64,000 nucleotides of DNA from Chryseobacterium gleum (GTDB lineage: Bacteria; Bacteroidota; Bacteroidia; Flavobacteriales_D; Sanyastnellaceae): NCBI GenBank assembly GCA_945874695.1, contig CAMCHP010000005.1, positions 1 through 64,000 of the forward strand. Direction: 5' to 3'. Within the stretch, counting starts at the first letter, position 1; the number at the start of each line of letters is the position of its first letter. A program made the position numbers and the translations under genes. Below the pieces are notes generated by a model. The model had not been told where the DNA came from. It did no database searches and saw nothing but the letters and a program-made list of their open reading frames with translations. Positions 35,284 through 43,300 of this stretch are shown one piece after another.

Positions 35284-36177
35284 ATGCTCACGGTGGGCTG
35301 CGCACTTGCTGCCGCGCATCAGCTGTTCACGGTTCCCGCCCTGGTTGACTACAGCTTCTTTGGTATTTTGCTGCTCACCCTCGGCATTCCGCACGGAGCC
35401 GTTGATCATGCCGTTGCCCAGCAGCTCGCCGTCGCAAAAGCTCAGCCATTCTCTTTACGGCGCTTCATCGCGCAATACCTCATGCAAATGGCACTTTATG
35501 CCGCACTTTGGTACTTCTTCCCGACCCTGAGCCTGCTGCTCTTCTTGGTGCTTTCAGCTTGGCACTTCGGCGAATCAGATGTGCAGCCAGCCCCGCGTCA
35601 TCTGGCTTGGAAAACGACGCAGTTCACGCTGGGCAGCTTATTGCTCTACTTCATTTTGATGCGGCAACCGGAGCTTACGGGCGGCATCTTGCAAAGCATC
35701 ACCCAAGGCCATGCACAGGCGGTTGCCGTATGGTCGTGGTTGAGTACCCATTCGCTGGTCGTGTATGGGGTTTTGCTCGCTGCGCTCGGATGCGCAATTT
35801 GGAGCGCACAACGGCTTGCTCCAATGGCTATTCCACTCAAGCGCTGGGGGTATTTGACCGCTTTGCTCATGATAATGTACTTCTTGCCCTTGCTCCCCGC
35901 ATTCGCCCTATACTTCGGCGGATGGCATGCGTTGAATACCTTTCACCACATGGCCAATTTCATGGGGCATACCGCGGGCATCGCCAAACTTTGGAAGGCG
36001 GCGCTGCCCTTCACGCTGTTGGCCTTTGTGTTTTTGATACTCACCGGCGTGGTGTGGTTTACGACACTCGCGCACCACGACCCCATACCCGTGTTGTTCA
36101 TTTTCATCGCCCTCATTACACTGCCGCATTTGGTGGTGATGAACCAGATGTTTCGGGGAGCGTATGCGCGACACTGA
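35284..36177 (+). CDS. blh: Brp/Blh-family beta-carotene 15,15'-dioxygenase
   Basis: Integral membrane non-haem iron enzyme that splits beta-carotene into two retinal molecules, the chromophore of microbial rhodopsins. 297 residues from the ATG at 35284, with about 8 hydrophobic segments and the conserved histidines GIPHGAVDH, WHFGES, FGGWHALNTFHH and the late LPHLVVM. An alternative ATG at 35194 would overlap crtY by 56 bp and add 30 residues without family support. The pair crtY-blh strongly suggests a proteorhodopsin elsewhere in the genome; none is seen here. Confidence 0.9.
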   Translation: MLTVGCALAAAHQLFTVPALVDYSFFGILLLTLGIPHGAVDHAVAQQLAVAKAQPFSLRRFIAQYLMQMALYAALWYFFPTLSLLLFLVLSAWHFGESDVQPAPRHLAWKTTQFTLGSLLLYFILMRQPELTGGILQSITQGHAQAVAVWSWLSTHSLVVYGVLLAALGCAIWSAQRLAPMAIPLKRWGYLTALLMIMYFLPLLPAFALYFGGWHALNTFHHMANFMGHTAGIAKLWKAALPFTLLAFVFLILTGVVWFTTLAHHDPIPVLFIFIALITLPHLVVMNQMFRGAYARH

Positions 36178-36215
36178 TCTACAGACCCCTGCCGCGATGG
36201 CGTTAACAGCTTCGC

Positions 36216-36461
36216 TTACTTGCCTTCAATGTGCTGGTTGTAGATCAGTTGGCACACCTTATCCATGGCTTTGAAAATTGCAGGGTCAAAATTGGGCGAT
36301 TGGGTTATTCGCGTTAATGTAGTTACTGCATCGAAAAGCAAATCATTCGTATTGCGATGAATGCGCTCAATAAACTCGACTTTATTACTTCCTTTTTGCG
36401 ATTCAGAAACAATCACTTCTTCGGTATTGCTGTCGATCGCAAATAAGCGGGTTGCTTTCAT
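36216..36461 (-). CDS. Small hypothetical protein downstream of HNH gene
   Basis: 81 residues from the ATG at 36461 (MKATRLFAID); a longer frame to 36533 overlaps the upstream gene. Mostly helical and charged, with no signal peptide, no cysteine-rich motif and no family I recognise. It lies 23 bp downstream of the exported HNH protein on the same strand, so the two are likely co-transcribed, and the pairing hints at a functional link (for instance effector plus immunity protein). No direct evidence for any function. Confidence 0.55.
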   Translation of the reverse strand: MKATRLFAIDSNTEEVIVSESQKGSNKVEFIERIHRNTNDLLFDAVTTLTRITQSPNFDPAIFKAMDKVCQLIYNQHIEGK

Positions 36462-36484
36462 GGTTAATTCAGGGTTTAATGCGT

Positions 36485-36934
36485 TCAGTGGTGATGACAA
36501 CGTCCATTCGGATTGGTTGTTCTGTTTCTGCAACGCGCGCCTTTTTTAGTCGTACCTGTGCATTGCGTTGCCGCGCCGGGTGATTTATTCGTGGTGGCTT
36601 TATCGCAGCAGTTTGTTCCAACGCGCCGATTGTGAATTTTACAGGTACAGCTATTCGACTTACTTCGGTTGCACTTTTGGCAGAGCAGTTGAATGTTAGA
36701 CACATCATTGCCTCCGCCGCACGAGAACGGAGTGATGTGATCAAACTCTAGGTTAAGAGCACTTCCGCAGCATTTACAAACGCCGCCATCCCTTGCAAAT
36801 ACAATTTTCTTTGTGGTTTCAGAAACATGTCGACTTTGCGCGATGCAAGAAACACTGATGAAGAGCAACGCGAGAAAAAAAAGTATTTTTCGCGTTGCAC
36901 GATTAACTGCGCCAAATTTCAAAATGCTGCCCAT
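36485..36934 (-). CDS. HNH endonuclease-domain protein with signal peptide
   Basis: 149 residues from the ATG at 36934. The N-terminus contains a hydrophobic stretch ending SCIAQS that reads as a signal peptide or membrane anchor, unusual for an HNH nuclease. The HNH core is clear: RDGGVCKCCGS, LEFDHITPFSCGG, NIQLLCQKCNRSKSN, with two CxxC zinc pairs. The C-terminal tail TGTTKKGARCRNRTTNPNGRCHHH matches a short Cys/His motif (DUF5763-like) seen in HNH-associated and phage proteins. It may act on extracellular or incoming DNA, or the N-terminal segment may be retained in the membrane. A further upstream Met at 36961 exists. Confidence 0.8.
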   Translation of the reverse strand: MGSILKFGAVNRATRKILFFLALLFISVSCIAQSRHVSETTKKIVFARDGGVCKCCGSALNLEFDHITPFSCGGGNDVSNIQLLCQKCNRSKSNSCTCKIHNRRVGTNCCDKATTNKSPGAATQCTGTTKKGARCRNRTTNPNGRCHHH

Positions 36935-37214
36935 GTGTTCTTTGCTTTTTGCACGTTTCAATTGACCAAACCAAACACATAGCCCAGCTTCAGCGGGCAG
37001 GACATCGACCTCAAAAAATCGAATGGATGAACTGCTGGAGCTCTAAAGCACACTTCGTTAGATTGTGATGGTAATCTCGCGCTAAAACTCAAATATAATA
37101 AATTACCAGAACATTATCAATCAAATCTGGGTGTAGACCAACTGCAATCAGGTGATGCAAAACGCTGACGAATTATTGATTTTCATGATTTCGGGGCATT
37201 TCAAGTAATTGGAT

Positions 37215-37244
37215 TCAATCGACGCCGTCGAGAAATAACTGCAT
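37215..37244 (-). pseudogene. Possible remnant of a PIN-domain toxin start
   Basis: Directly after the antitoxin-like gene an ATG overlaps its stop (TGATG) and encodes MQLFLDGVD before a stop. This resembles the first residues of PIN-domain toxins (M..LFLDxNVxxD), which normally follow DUF6364-type antitoxins. The toxin would thus be truncated to nine residues. The following 250 bp contain no recognisable PIN residues in any frame. Confidence 0.3.
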
Positions 37245-37468
37245 CACCGCAGGTGTTTGCGCTCAAGGCCTGTTCGCAATTCTTCTTCATTCAAATCTTC
37301 GGGAAGTTGCACCGATCCAACCAATTTCTTAAGTCTCGGAGATAGGTCTGTATCATGATCTTCTTGCGTAATGTTCTCAAGATAGCTCTCAATCAATTCA
37401 GAAAGACTTCGTCCTGTTCGCTTCGCGTAAGATTTAGCGCGATCTATGATTGCCTTTTCGACCGTCAA
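37244..37468 (-). CDS. Antitoxin-like protein (DUF6364/ribbon-helix-helix type)
   Basis: 74 residues as started from a TTG at 37468 (TVEKAIIDRAKSYAKRTGRSLSELIESYL), resembling the DNA-binding half of VapB-like antitoxins of the DUF6364 group. Family members begin a few residues earlier with a TTKLTL strand, and exactly that (R-T-T-K-L-T-L) is encoded upstream in frame, up to an ATT at 37487-37489; an in-frame TAA lies just before and no ATG or GTG exists in that frame. So either ATT is used, or an ATG (out of frame in ACATGT) was uncoupled by an indel. The expected downstream PIN toxin is not intact. Possibly a decaying toxin-antitoxin locus. Confidence 0.6.
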   Translation of the reverse strand: MTVEKAIIDRAKSYAKRTGRSLSELIESYLENITQEDHDTDLSPRLKKLVGSVQLPEDLNEEELRTGLERKHLR

Positions 37469-37498
37469 TGTGAGTTTGGTTGTCCTAATACATGTTTA

Positions 37499-37904
37499 TT
37501 TTTTAATATTACATATTTCCCACCGATTTACAAATTCGCAGAATAGGCTTAAGTAAAGCAACTTAACGCGAACTGACGGCGCTCAAGGTTATAATGTTTT
37601 CTGCCTATCGGCAGGATGGGTGCGTGCGCCGCTAAGCCCCACGCGCTACTAACCATGCCAGTCCCCGGGTTTTATGCCTTTCAAATGAAGTGCGGCTGAC
37701 GCCAGAGAATAAAGGTAGGGGTACCGCAACCCGTACTGGCTTATGAACGATCCGTATGGAGGTACACTTAAAAATCGGTTGTGCGCGACCCAATTCTTCA
37801 AGCCTAAACGCTCAAGTCAGATCATCTAAAAAATCAAATAGCACTGCTGTTCAAACAAGCAATGCCGCAGTTTTTCTCCATCCTTTACACAAATAAAAAC
37901 GAGA
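37499..37904. other. Gene-free region with one palindrome and unexplained hairpins
   Basis: About 400 bp with no supported reading frame. It contains dispersed palindrome copy 11 (37596-37619) and further inverted repeats, such as GGGT..GCAACCC around 37716-37735 with GTAC ends. It could hold a small RNA, but I recognise no known class. Confidence 0.35.
37596..37619 (+). repeat. Dispersed palindrome, copy 11
   Basis: GTTTTC, stem TGCC-TATC-GGCA, GGATG: a clean match to the family with a TATC loop in place of TAAC. Confidence 0.75.
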
Positions 37905-37937
37905 AGGGCAAGGCAGATCTATCTTCTACCTTGCCCT
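37905..37937 (-). terminator. Terminator of the lipoprotein gene at 37966
   Basis: Stem AGGGCAAGG/CCTTGCCCT with a 15-base loop; a short T-run (GTTTTTATTT) follows on the minus strand. It lies 29 bp after the stop codon. Confidence 0.75.
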
Positions 37938-37965
37938 CACGCGACAAACACACAAACGAGTTTAA

Positions 37966-38883
37966 CTATTTTCGCACGAAACTTCCAACAGGTATTGAGC
38001 CAAGGTTTTGGTTCATCGAAAGGGCACTGTGAACCCCCGCATCAAGAGCAGGCATGTGAACAAGCGGTTTCAAAAGGAAAGGCGCAGCGCTATTGTCAGG
38101 CACCGGTTCAACACTGATGACCACATTGCCACCGCGAACATCAACAGGAAAACTTAGGCCCGCAGGTGCATTCTCCAGAAAGTCTTCACCAGGAAACGGA
38201 GGTGCCCCGTTGTTTCCACTAAAGCCTGAGAAGCTATCAGCGCCCATGGCTTGGCTGAAGGTACCGGTGCTCACCGCAACCCCATCAATAACCACCCAAC
38301 CTTCGTAAACCCAAGCCGCTGGAAGCTGAGGCAAACTGAGTCCGGCCATCGGAGTACCCGATGAGTTATCGAGAAACCACACGCCACTGTACTCATCATC
38401 CATTGCATCGTTGGTAGGCGTAGCAATGATGTATGTTCCTGCAACTGAAGCGAAATTTGTACCGATGGCTCTGGCATCAGCTGTAGTCATGGCACCTGAA
38501 TTGCCTGAAAAATCACCCGCCAAAATGTGCACGTCGCTCGGGGCAGGGTCATCACCGATCGCCGGCTCAATGGTAAGAATAAAGGCTGTTGCGGCACTGA
38601 GTTGCTCTCCCGACAGCGCGAAATTGGTTCGCGACAGGTTGCCCATGGCATCAACAGAAAAGCGACCCGTTGTTATCGGGGCACCGTTGACCATCATCCA
38701 ACCCTCGTATTCATAATCAGGCCCCAAATCTTCCAAGCCTGAAATGTTTAACTCAAGCGTAGATGTTGGCAGAATCACCTCTTCATCATCTTTGCAACCT
38801 ATTGCAAGCAGCGACACAAAAAACAAAGCAGGAAGCATCTGCCGCCACCTCACCTTATTGTTACTTGAAATCGTTGTATTCAT
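37966..38883 (-). CDS. Putative surface lipoprotein with duplicated domain
   Basis: 305 residues from the ATG at 38883 (MNTTISSNN). A lipoprotein signal ends LLAIGC and the cysteine is followed by KDDEE, which fits the K-(D/E)2 lipoprotein export signal described for surface lipoproteins of Capnocytophaga and relatives; so outer-surface exposure is likely. The mature part contains two similar halves: YEYEGWMMVNGAPITTGRFS (about 65-85 in) and WVYEGWVVIDGVAVSTGTFS, resembling the extracellular part of anti-sigma-K-factor-like proteins. No enzymatic motif. An earlier Met (38961) is possible but would put about 26 extra polar residues before the signal. An AraC-type regulator lies upstream on the same strand. 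Confidence 0.75.
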   Translation of the reverse strand: MNTTISSNNKVRWRQMLPALFFVSLLAIGCKDDEEVILPTSTLELNISGLEDLGPDYEYEGWMMVNGAPITTGRFSVDAMGNLSRTNFALSGEQLSAATAFILTIEPAIGDDPAPSDVHILAGDFSGNSGAMTTADARAIGTNFASVAGTYIIATPTNDAMDDEYSGVWFLDNSSGTPMAGLSLPQLPAAWVYEGWVVIDGVAVSTGTFSQAMGADSFSGFSGNNGAPPFPGEDFLENAPAGLSFPVDVRGGNVVISVEPVPDNSAAPFLLKPLVHMPALDAGVHSALSMNQNLGSIPVGSFVRK

Positions 38884-39023
38884 TTGACATGAGCCCTTGG
38901 GGGCGTCAACCTCATTGCCCGACACGAGTCCGCGGGCTGGAGTATTCATTTTTGACATCATTCAAAATTTTAAGGTAAAAGATTTTGTTTGACACAAAGA
39001 TGAACACGACCCTCCGGCTAGGG

Positions 39024-39884
39024 TTAGGCTGATATTCCCGAAAAGTTGGCAAAACTTCCTACCACCTGCTTTTTGAATTCGGTCGGACTAATCCCTTCAA
39101 GTTTTTTGAAGAACCTGCTGAAGGTTTGCACGTCTTCAAAGCCCACCTCATAGGCGATTTCAGAAACGATTTTCGAAGAGTAGCGGAGCAAGCGACGAGC
39201 TTCTACGTGCTTGCGCTCATGAATGATTTGCAGGGGTGTTTTGCCCGCCAAATTGAAGAATACATTGGAGAGGGTTTTGGGCGATTTATTCAACAAATCT
39301 GCATATTCTTTCACTGAATGCTTTGTTCTGAAATGCTGCTCAACCAAAAAATTGAACTCCCTGACAAGTTCAACATCGGTGTTCTCAAGCTCAAGAAATT
39401 GGTGCTGCGCCTTGTATACGCGCGTCGCCAAAATGATGAATCGCTTCAGCAGCATTTGAAGCATCTCAAGCTGCAAGGCATCGGGCGAGGCCATTTCAGA
39501 CTTAAACACCTCCCACAAGAGCTCAAATTTAGCGAGCATCACGTCGTTGACCCTGAAAACAGGCAATTGATTTGCTCCATAGAACAAGATGCCCTTGCAA
39601 CTCACCTCACTGTCGTGATTGAGTACGCAGTAGAATTCAGGATTGAACCTCACAATGCGCGCACTTCCCAGGCACTTGAAGGAAAGGGTGTGAAAAAAGG
39701 AAAGGCACACGATGGTATTCTCGCTCAGGTGAACATCAGCACCCTCATAATTCAGAATAGCATCTTCCCCGCGAATCCAAACAAAGAGCAAAGAATTGGG
39801 CAATTCATGTCCAATGGTGATGGGATCTGATTGCGTGACTTCGTTCAGTTCGAGGTGCTCAGCATTTGGTCCACGGAAAATCAT
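39024..39884 (-). CDS. AraC-family transcriptional regulator
   Basis: 286 residues with an N-terminal cupin-like sensing region (about 1-170) and a C-terminal AraC/XylS DNA-binding domain (about 190-280) with two helix-turn-helix motifs: SVKEYADLLNKSPKTLSNVF and IVSEIAYEVGFEDVQTFSRFFKK, ending SPTEFKKQ. The sensed ligand is unknown. It is upstream of and on the same strand as the surface lipoprotein gene, which is a natural regulatory candidate, 140 bp away. Confidence 0.92.
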   Translation of the reverse strand: MIFRGPNAEHLELNEVTQSDPITIGHELPNSLLFVWIRGEDAILNYEGADVHLSENTIVCLSFFHTLSFKCLGSARIVRFNPEFYCVLNHDSEVSCKGILFYGANQLPVFRVNDVMLAKFELLWEVFKSEMASPDALQLEMLQMLLKRFIILATRVYKAQHQFLELENTDVELVREFNFLVEQHFRTKHSVKEYADLLNKSPKTLSNVFFNLAGKTPLQIIHERKHVEARRLLRYSSKIVSEIAYEVGFEDVQTFSRFFKKLEGISPTEFKKQVVGSFANFSGISA

Positions 39885-40110
39885 AGGTTAAGGCCAATTT
39901 TCATGCAGTTGATACGTTACGCCGACCGCGACTCAATTTTGATCATTGCACAATGACTGCGCAGTTAATACAATCCCGATAGCAATAACCCTAAGCAAGT
40001 AAATACGCTCCTCAATTTTAAGCAGCTAAAAAGGGCAAGGCATAAAATGCCCGAAAGTCTCAAGGTTTGAGCAAGGCTATAGTGATGAATGAAGATTCTA
40101 TACAATGGCC

Positions 40111-40118
40111 TATCTTTG
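40111..40118 (+). promoter_or_regulatory. -7 box of the small membrane protein gene
   Basis: TATCTTTG, a full match to TAnnTTTG, 28 bp upstream of the ATG at 40146. Supports that the short reading frame is expressed. Confidence 0.55.
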
Positions 40119-40145
40119 ACTTAGAACGGCATTAAGAAACACAAC

Positions 40146-40325
40146 ATGAAACGTGCAGCCTTTCTATTTTTTGCCAGCGTGTTCGGAACCACAGTCGGTG
40201 CCTTCTTGAGAATGCAAGGCCACGATACCGCAGGGCTGGTTGTACTCTCCTTAAGTGGTGTAGCGTTGATCACTGTTTTTCTGCTGCTCATCGCGAGCGT
40301 TGTACGCGGCAATCAAACCGCTTGA
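40146..40325 (+). CDS. Small two-helix membrane protein (59 residues)
   Basis: A short reading frame of 59 codons, ATG at 40146 to TGA at 40325. The translated protein begins MKRAAFLFFASVFGTTVGAF and has two predicted membrane segments (about 4-20 and 30-51: GLVVLSLSGVALITVFLLL) joined by a short polar loop FLRMQGHDTA. It is preceded by a good -7 box and sits between an AraC gene and a convergent giant T9SS gene. No family assignment; it resembles small inner-membrane proteins often missed by gene callers because of length. Confidence 0.65.
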   Translation: MKRAAFLFFASVFGTTVGAFLRMQGHDTAGLVVLSLSGVALITVFLLLIASVVRGNQTA

Positions 40326-40368
40326 ACTAGCGCCATTTTTTTTTACCGGCGAGAAAGCGCACTGCCGC

Positions 40369-43300
40369 TTAACGTTTGACGTAAACCACACCCGTTTGGG
40401 TGTGCTCACCATCCATAGGCACATGACTGCTGAGGACAATGAAGTAAACACCGTCTTCCACCTGATCGCCATTCGAGGATTTGCCATTCCAAACGAAGGG
40501 CTCATCGATAAGTTCACGCACGAGCTGCCCCCATCGGTTGTAGATGCGCACAACTTCAATGCTGTACGACCAGCTCTTAAAGTCATATGTGTCGTTGGTG
40601 CCGTCGTTGTTTGGTGTGAAAATATTCGCTTGCTCTCCCGTACAAACGATGCTTTCAACGAAAATCGGAGCGCTCTCACCTACACACCCCGCATCACTGA
40701 CGAAATGGTAAGTTGTAGCCAGATCCGAAGCCAGCATTGTGAAGGTCCATGCAGGAGCAGTTAGCGTTGTTTGCGAGCTGGGGTTATACCACATGGTAAG
40801 CCCTGCATAGTCTGAAAACAAGGTGATTTCGCTGCCCAAACAAGCCAAGGTATCGATCGCCGGCGGGGCGGGCGGCAAAGGAGCTACCGCAAGCGTTAGT
40901 GCGACGGCAGGCGTTTGGCAGAGGTTTTCAGCGTATGCGGCTGTGTAAACACCTGTCCATTCAGGGTCTGCTGCTCCAAGGTTCCAAGGGTTGCCCGTGA
41001 AGCTGCCAGCTGGTCCGCTCCAGTTCAATTCACCAGATGGCGATCCAAGCACCACCTCATCTCCTTCACAGAAACTATCGAAATCTTCAATTTCAATCGC
41101 TTCTGCTGATGGGTGAACTTCCACTGCAACGAAGACGGGTTCGCTTTCGCAGGCATCTACGGTGCTGCTGACGCCTATCACAACCACCTCATCGCCCATG
41201 GTGAACTCAAAACTACCGCCTGTGGCCGTTGGTTCTTCGTCGCCCAACAGGTACCACGCAAAGTCGCCTGTACCTAGCGCTTCAAGCACGAGCTCATCTC
41301 CCGGACAGGCAGCGGCAGGTGCTGAATTCACGGTAGCCGTGGCCACGGTAAACGCGATTTCCACCGATTCAGCAAAGCCCAAACACCCCTGTGCATCAGC
41401 CGTTGTGAGGTTGTAAGTACCCGCTTCCGTCACCGCAATTTGCTGTCCCGCATACCCCCCCGGATTCCAATTGTAGAGGTTCATACCAGGGTTTGCAATT
41501 AGAAAAACGGTATCACCCAAACAGGCCGGCAATTCCGATATAACCGAAATTTCCGCTTCAACTTCTGTCATCACGATGGTAATGTCGAGTGACGTAGTGA
41601 TGTCACAGAGTGTCGATTGGACCGTGTAGGTTCCCGGTTGGTCGATAAACTGCTGCAAGCCGTTGCCGCTGAGCGGATCAATCCACAACACTTCGGCCTC
41701 CTCATTGGTCGCCAGCGTCAATTGCACTTCGCCACTCACGCAAAGGTCGGTGCCTGGGAAGGCCTCCAGAAACGGAGAGCTATACGCCTTCACTTCAAGG
41801 AAATTGGTTTCTAAAGCGCAAAAAGCGGCATCGACCACTTGGCAATGATAAAGTCCGGGAACGGAGGCCCACTGTGTTTGTTCGGTCCCCAAGAGTTCGC
41901 CCATCGGACCAATCCACTGATAGCTCATGTATGATTCTTCGGTGAAGAGCATCACCGAATCAAAAGGACAAACGATGCCGTTTTCGGGCAGCATGCCTGC
42001 AAAAGCAGCCTTCGCAGTTACCTCGTGGGTGGAGATGTCGTACGCGGAGCAACCGAATTCATTCACTGCACTGTGGTTGATGGTATAAACCCCCGGGGCA
42101 AATACCGCGATGGTGTTTGGTGTGATGACTTCAAAACTGGGGCCACTCCATTCAAACGCATCTGCGCCAAACGCGGCGAGTACCACGCTCTCACCCGGAC
42201 ATAACTCGCTTGGTCCTGCGAGGTTAATGTCGAGCTCGGGTTCGGGGTAGAAAATTACGTAAACGGAATCGGTTTGCAGGGGGTAGGTCTGTACCGGTTC
42301 ATCACAAAACATCTCGGTGTAGCTGGCATGCACGGTATGCCATCCATCTTGTCCGTCTTGAAAGGCAAAGGGTTCACTTGAAGGCAGCACAGATTGATTG
42401 ACGAGGTTACCTTCGTGGTAGTGCGTCCAGAGCACATCACCATAATGGAACATGACGCCGGGGTTTACATCCAAGCTATCCAACAATTGGAAAAGAACCC
42501 CGTCGTTCGGGCATAGCCCTACGCTGTCAATCCCCAATGGCATCCCCCCAAAAAAAGAAGCGATGTAAGGTGCAACCGTGTCAGGAACAAGGGCGAACTG
42601 AATGTGGATGCTCGTTTGGCTGCTGCAACCGAACGCATTGGTTTGCTCGAACACATAGGTACCGCCTAAGGAGGTGGTGAACTGGTTTTGTAAGGGCAAT
42701 TCAGGGATAACCCAGCCAAAATCAGGCTCGGTGATACCCGAAGCGCTCAGGGTGATTGGCTGAACCTCGCAGAGGATCAGGTCTTCGCAACTTGTGCATT
42801 CGGTATTGATGACCACATCATCGGTGAGTAGCGGTTGAGTTGGAAAGGGATGGATGAGCGTGTATACCGAGTCGTTTGCTGCGTAACAGCCGTCGAGGCG
42901 GTCAATCGCAACTTGCACCCATTGACTCGTGTGCGATGTTGCCAAATAGGGCTCACTTGGATTGAGTAGTGTGACATCACCCGTCCAGGTTACCTCCACT
43001 TCAGGACCTCCGGCGTTCATCAATTGGGTGAAAAGAACGAGTGGCACTTCTGTCACGCCGCAACCGGCCAAGGTATCAGGGCAGGCCGAAGAACCCAAGC
43101 AGCCTTCGATGAAGTTACGTGTACAACCGCTTTGGCCGTTGCGCAAGAACCAATCAAAAGGCTGCACATCGGTGAGCACGGCACGCGCCATGAATACATC
43201 GAGTGCGCCAACGGATTCGATGGCCTGCACTTGCCCATAGTTGGCATCGTCGCAATAATCAACAGTGTAACTCCACCCGGGAACGCTTGCGCTATCGCCA

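Noticed and set aside
35773-35802. CTCGCTGCGCTCGGATG in blh, and a similar sequence at 13858 in the T9SS hydrolase gene
   Set aside because: They share GCTCGGATG with each other and end like the repeat family, but the arms do not pair properly; not counted.
35508-36206. A 232-codon frame overlapping blh in another phase
   Set aside because: Blh motifs are clear in the main frame; the other is Arg/Ala-rich and has no domain.
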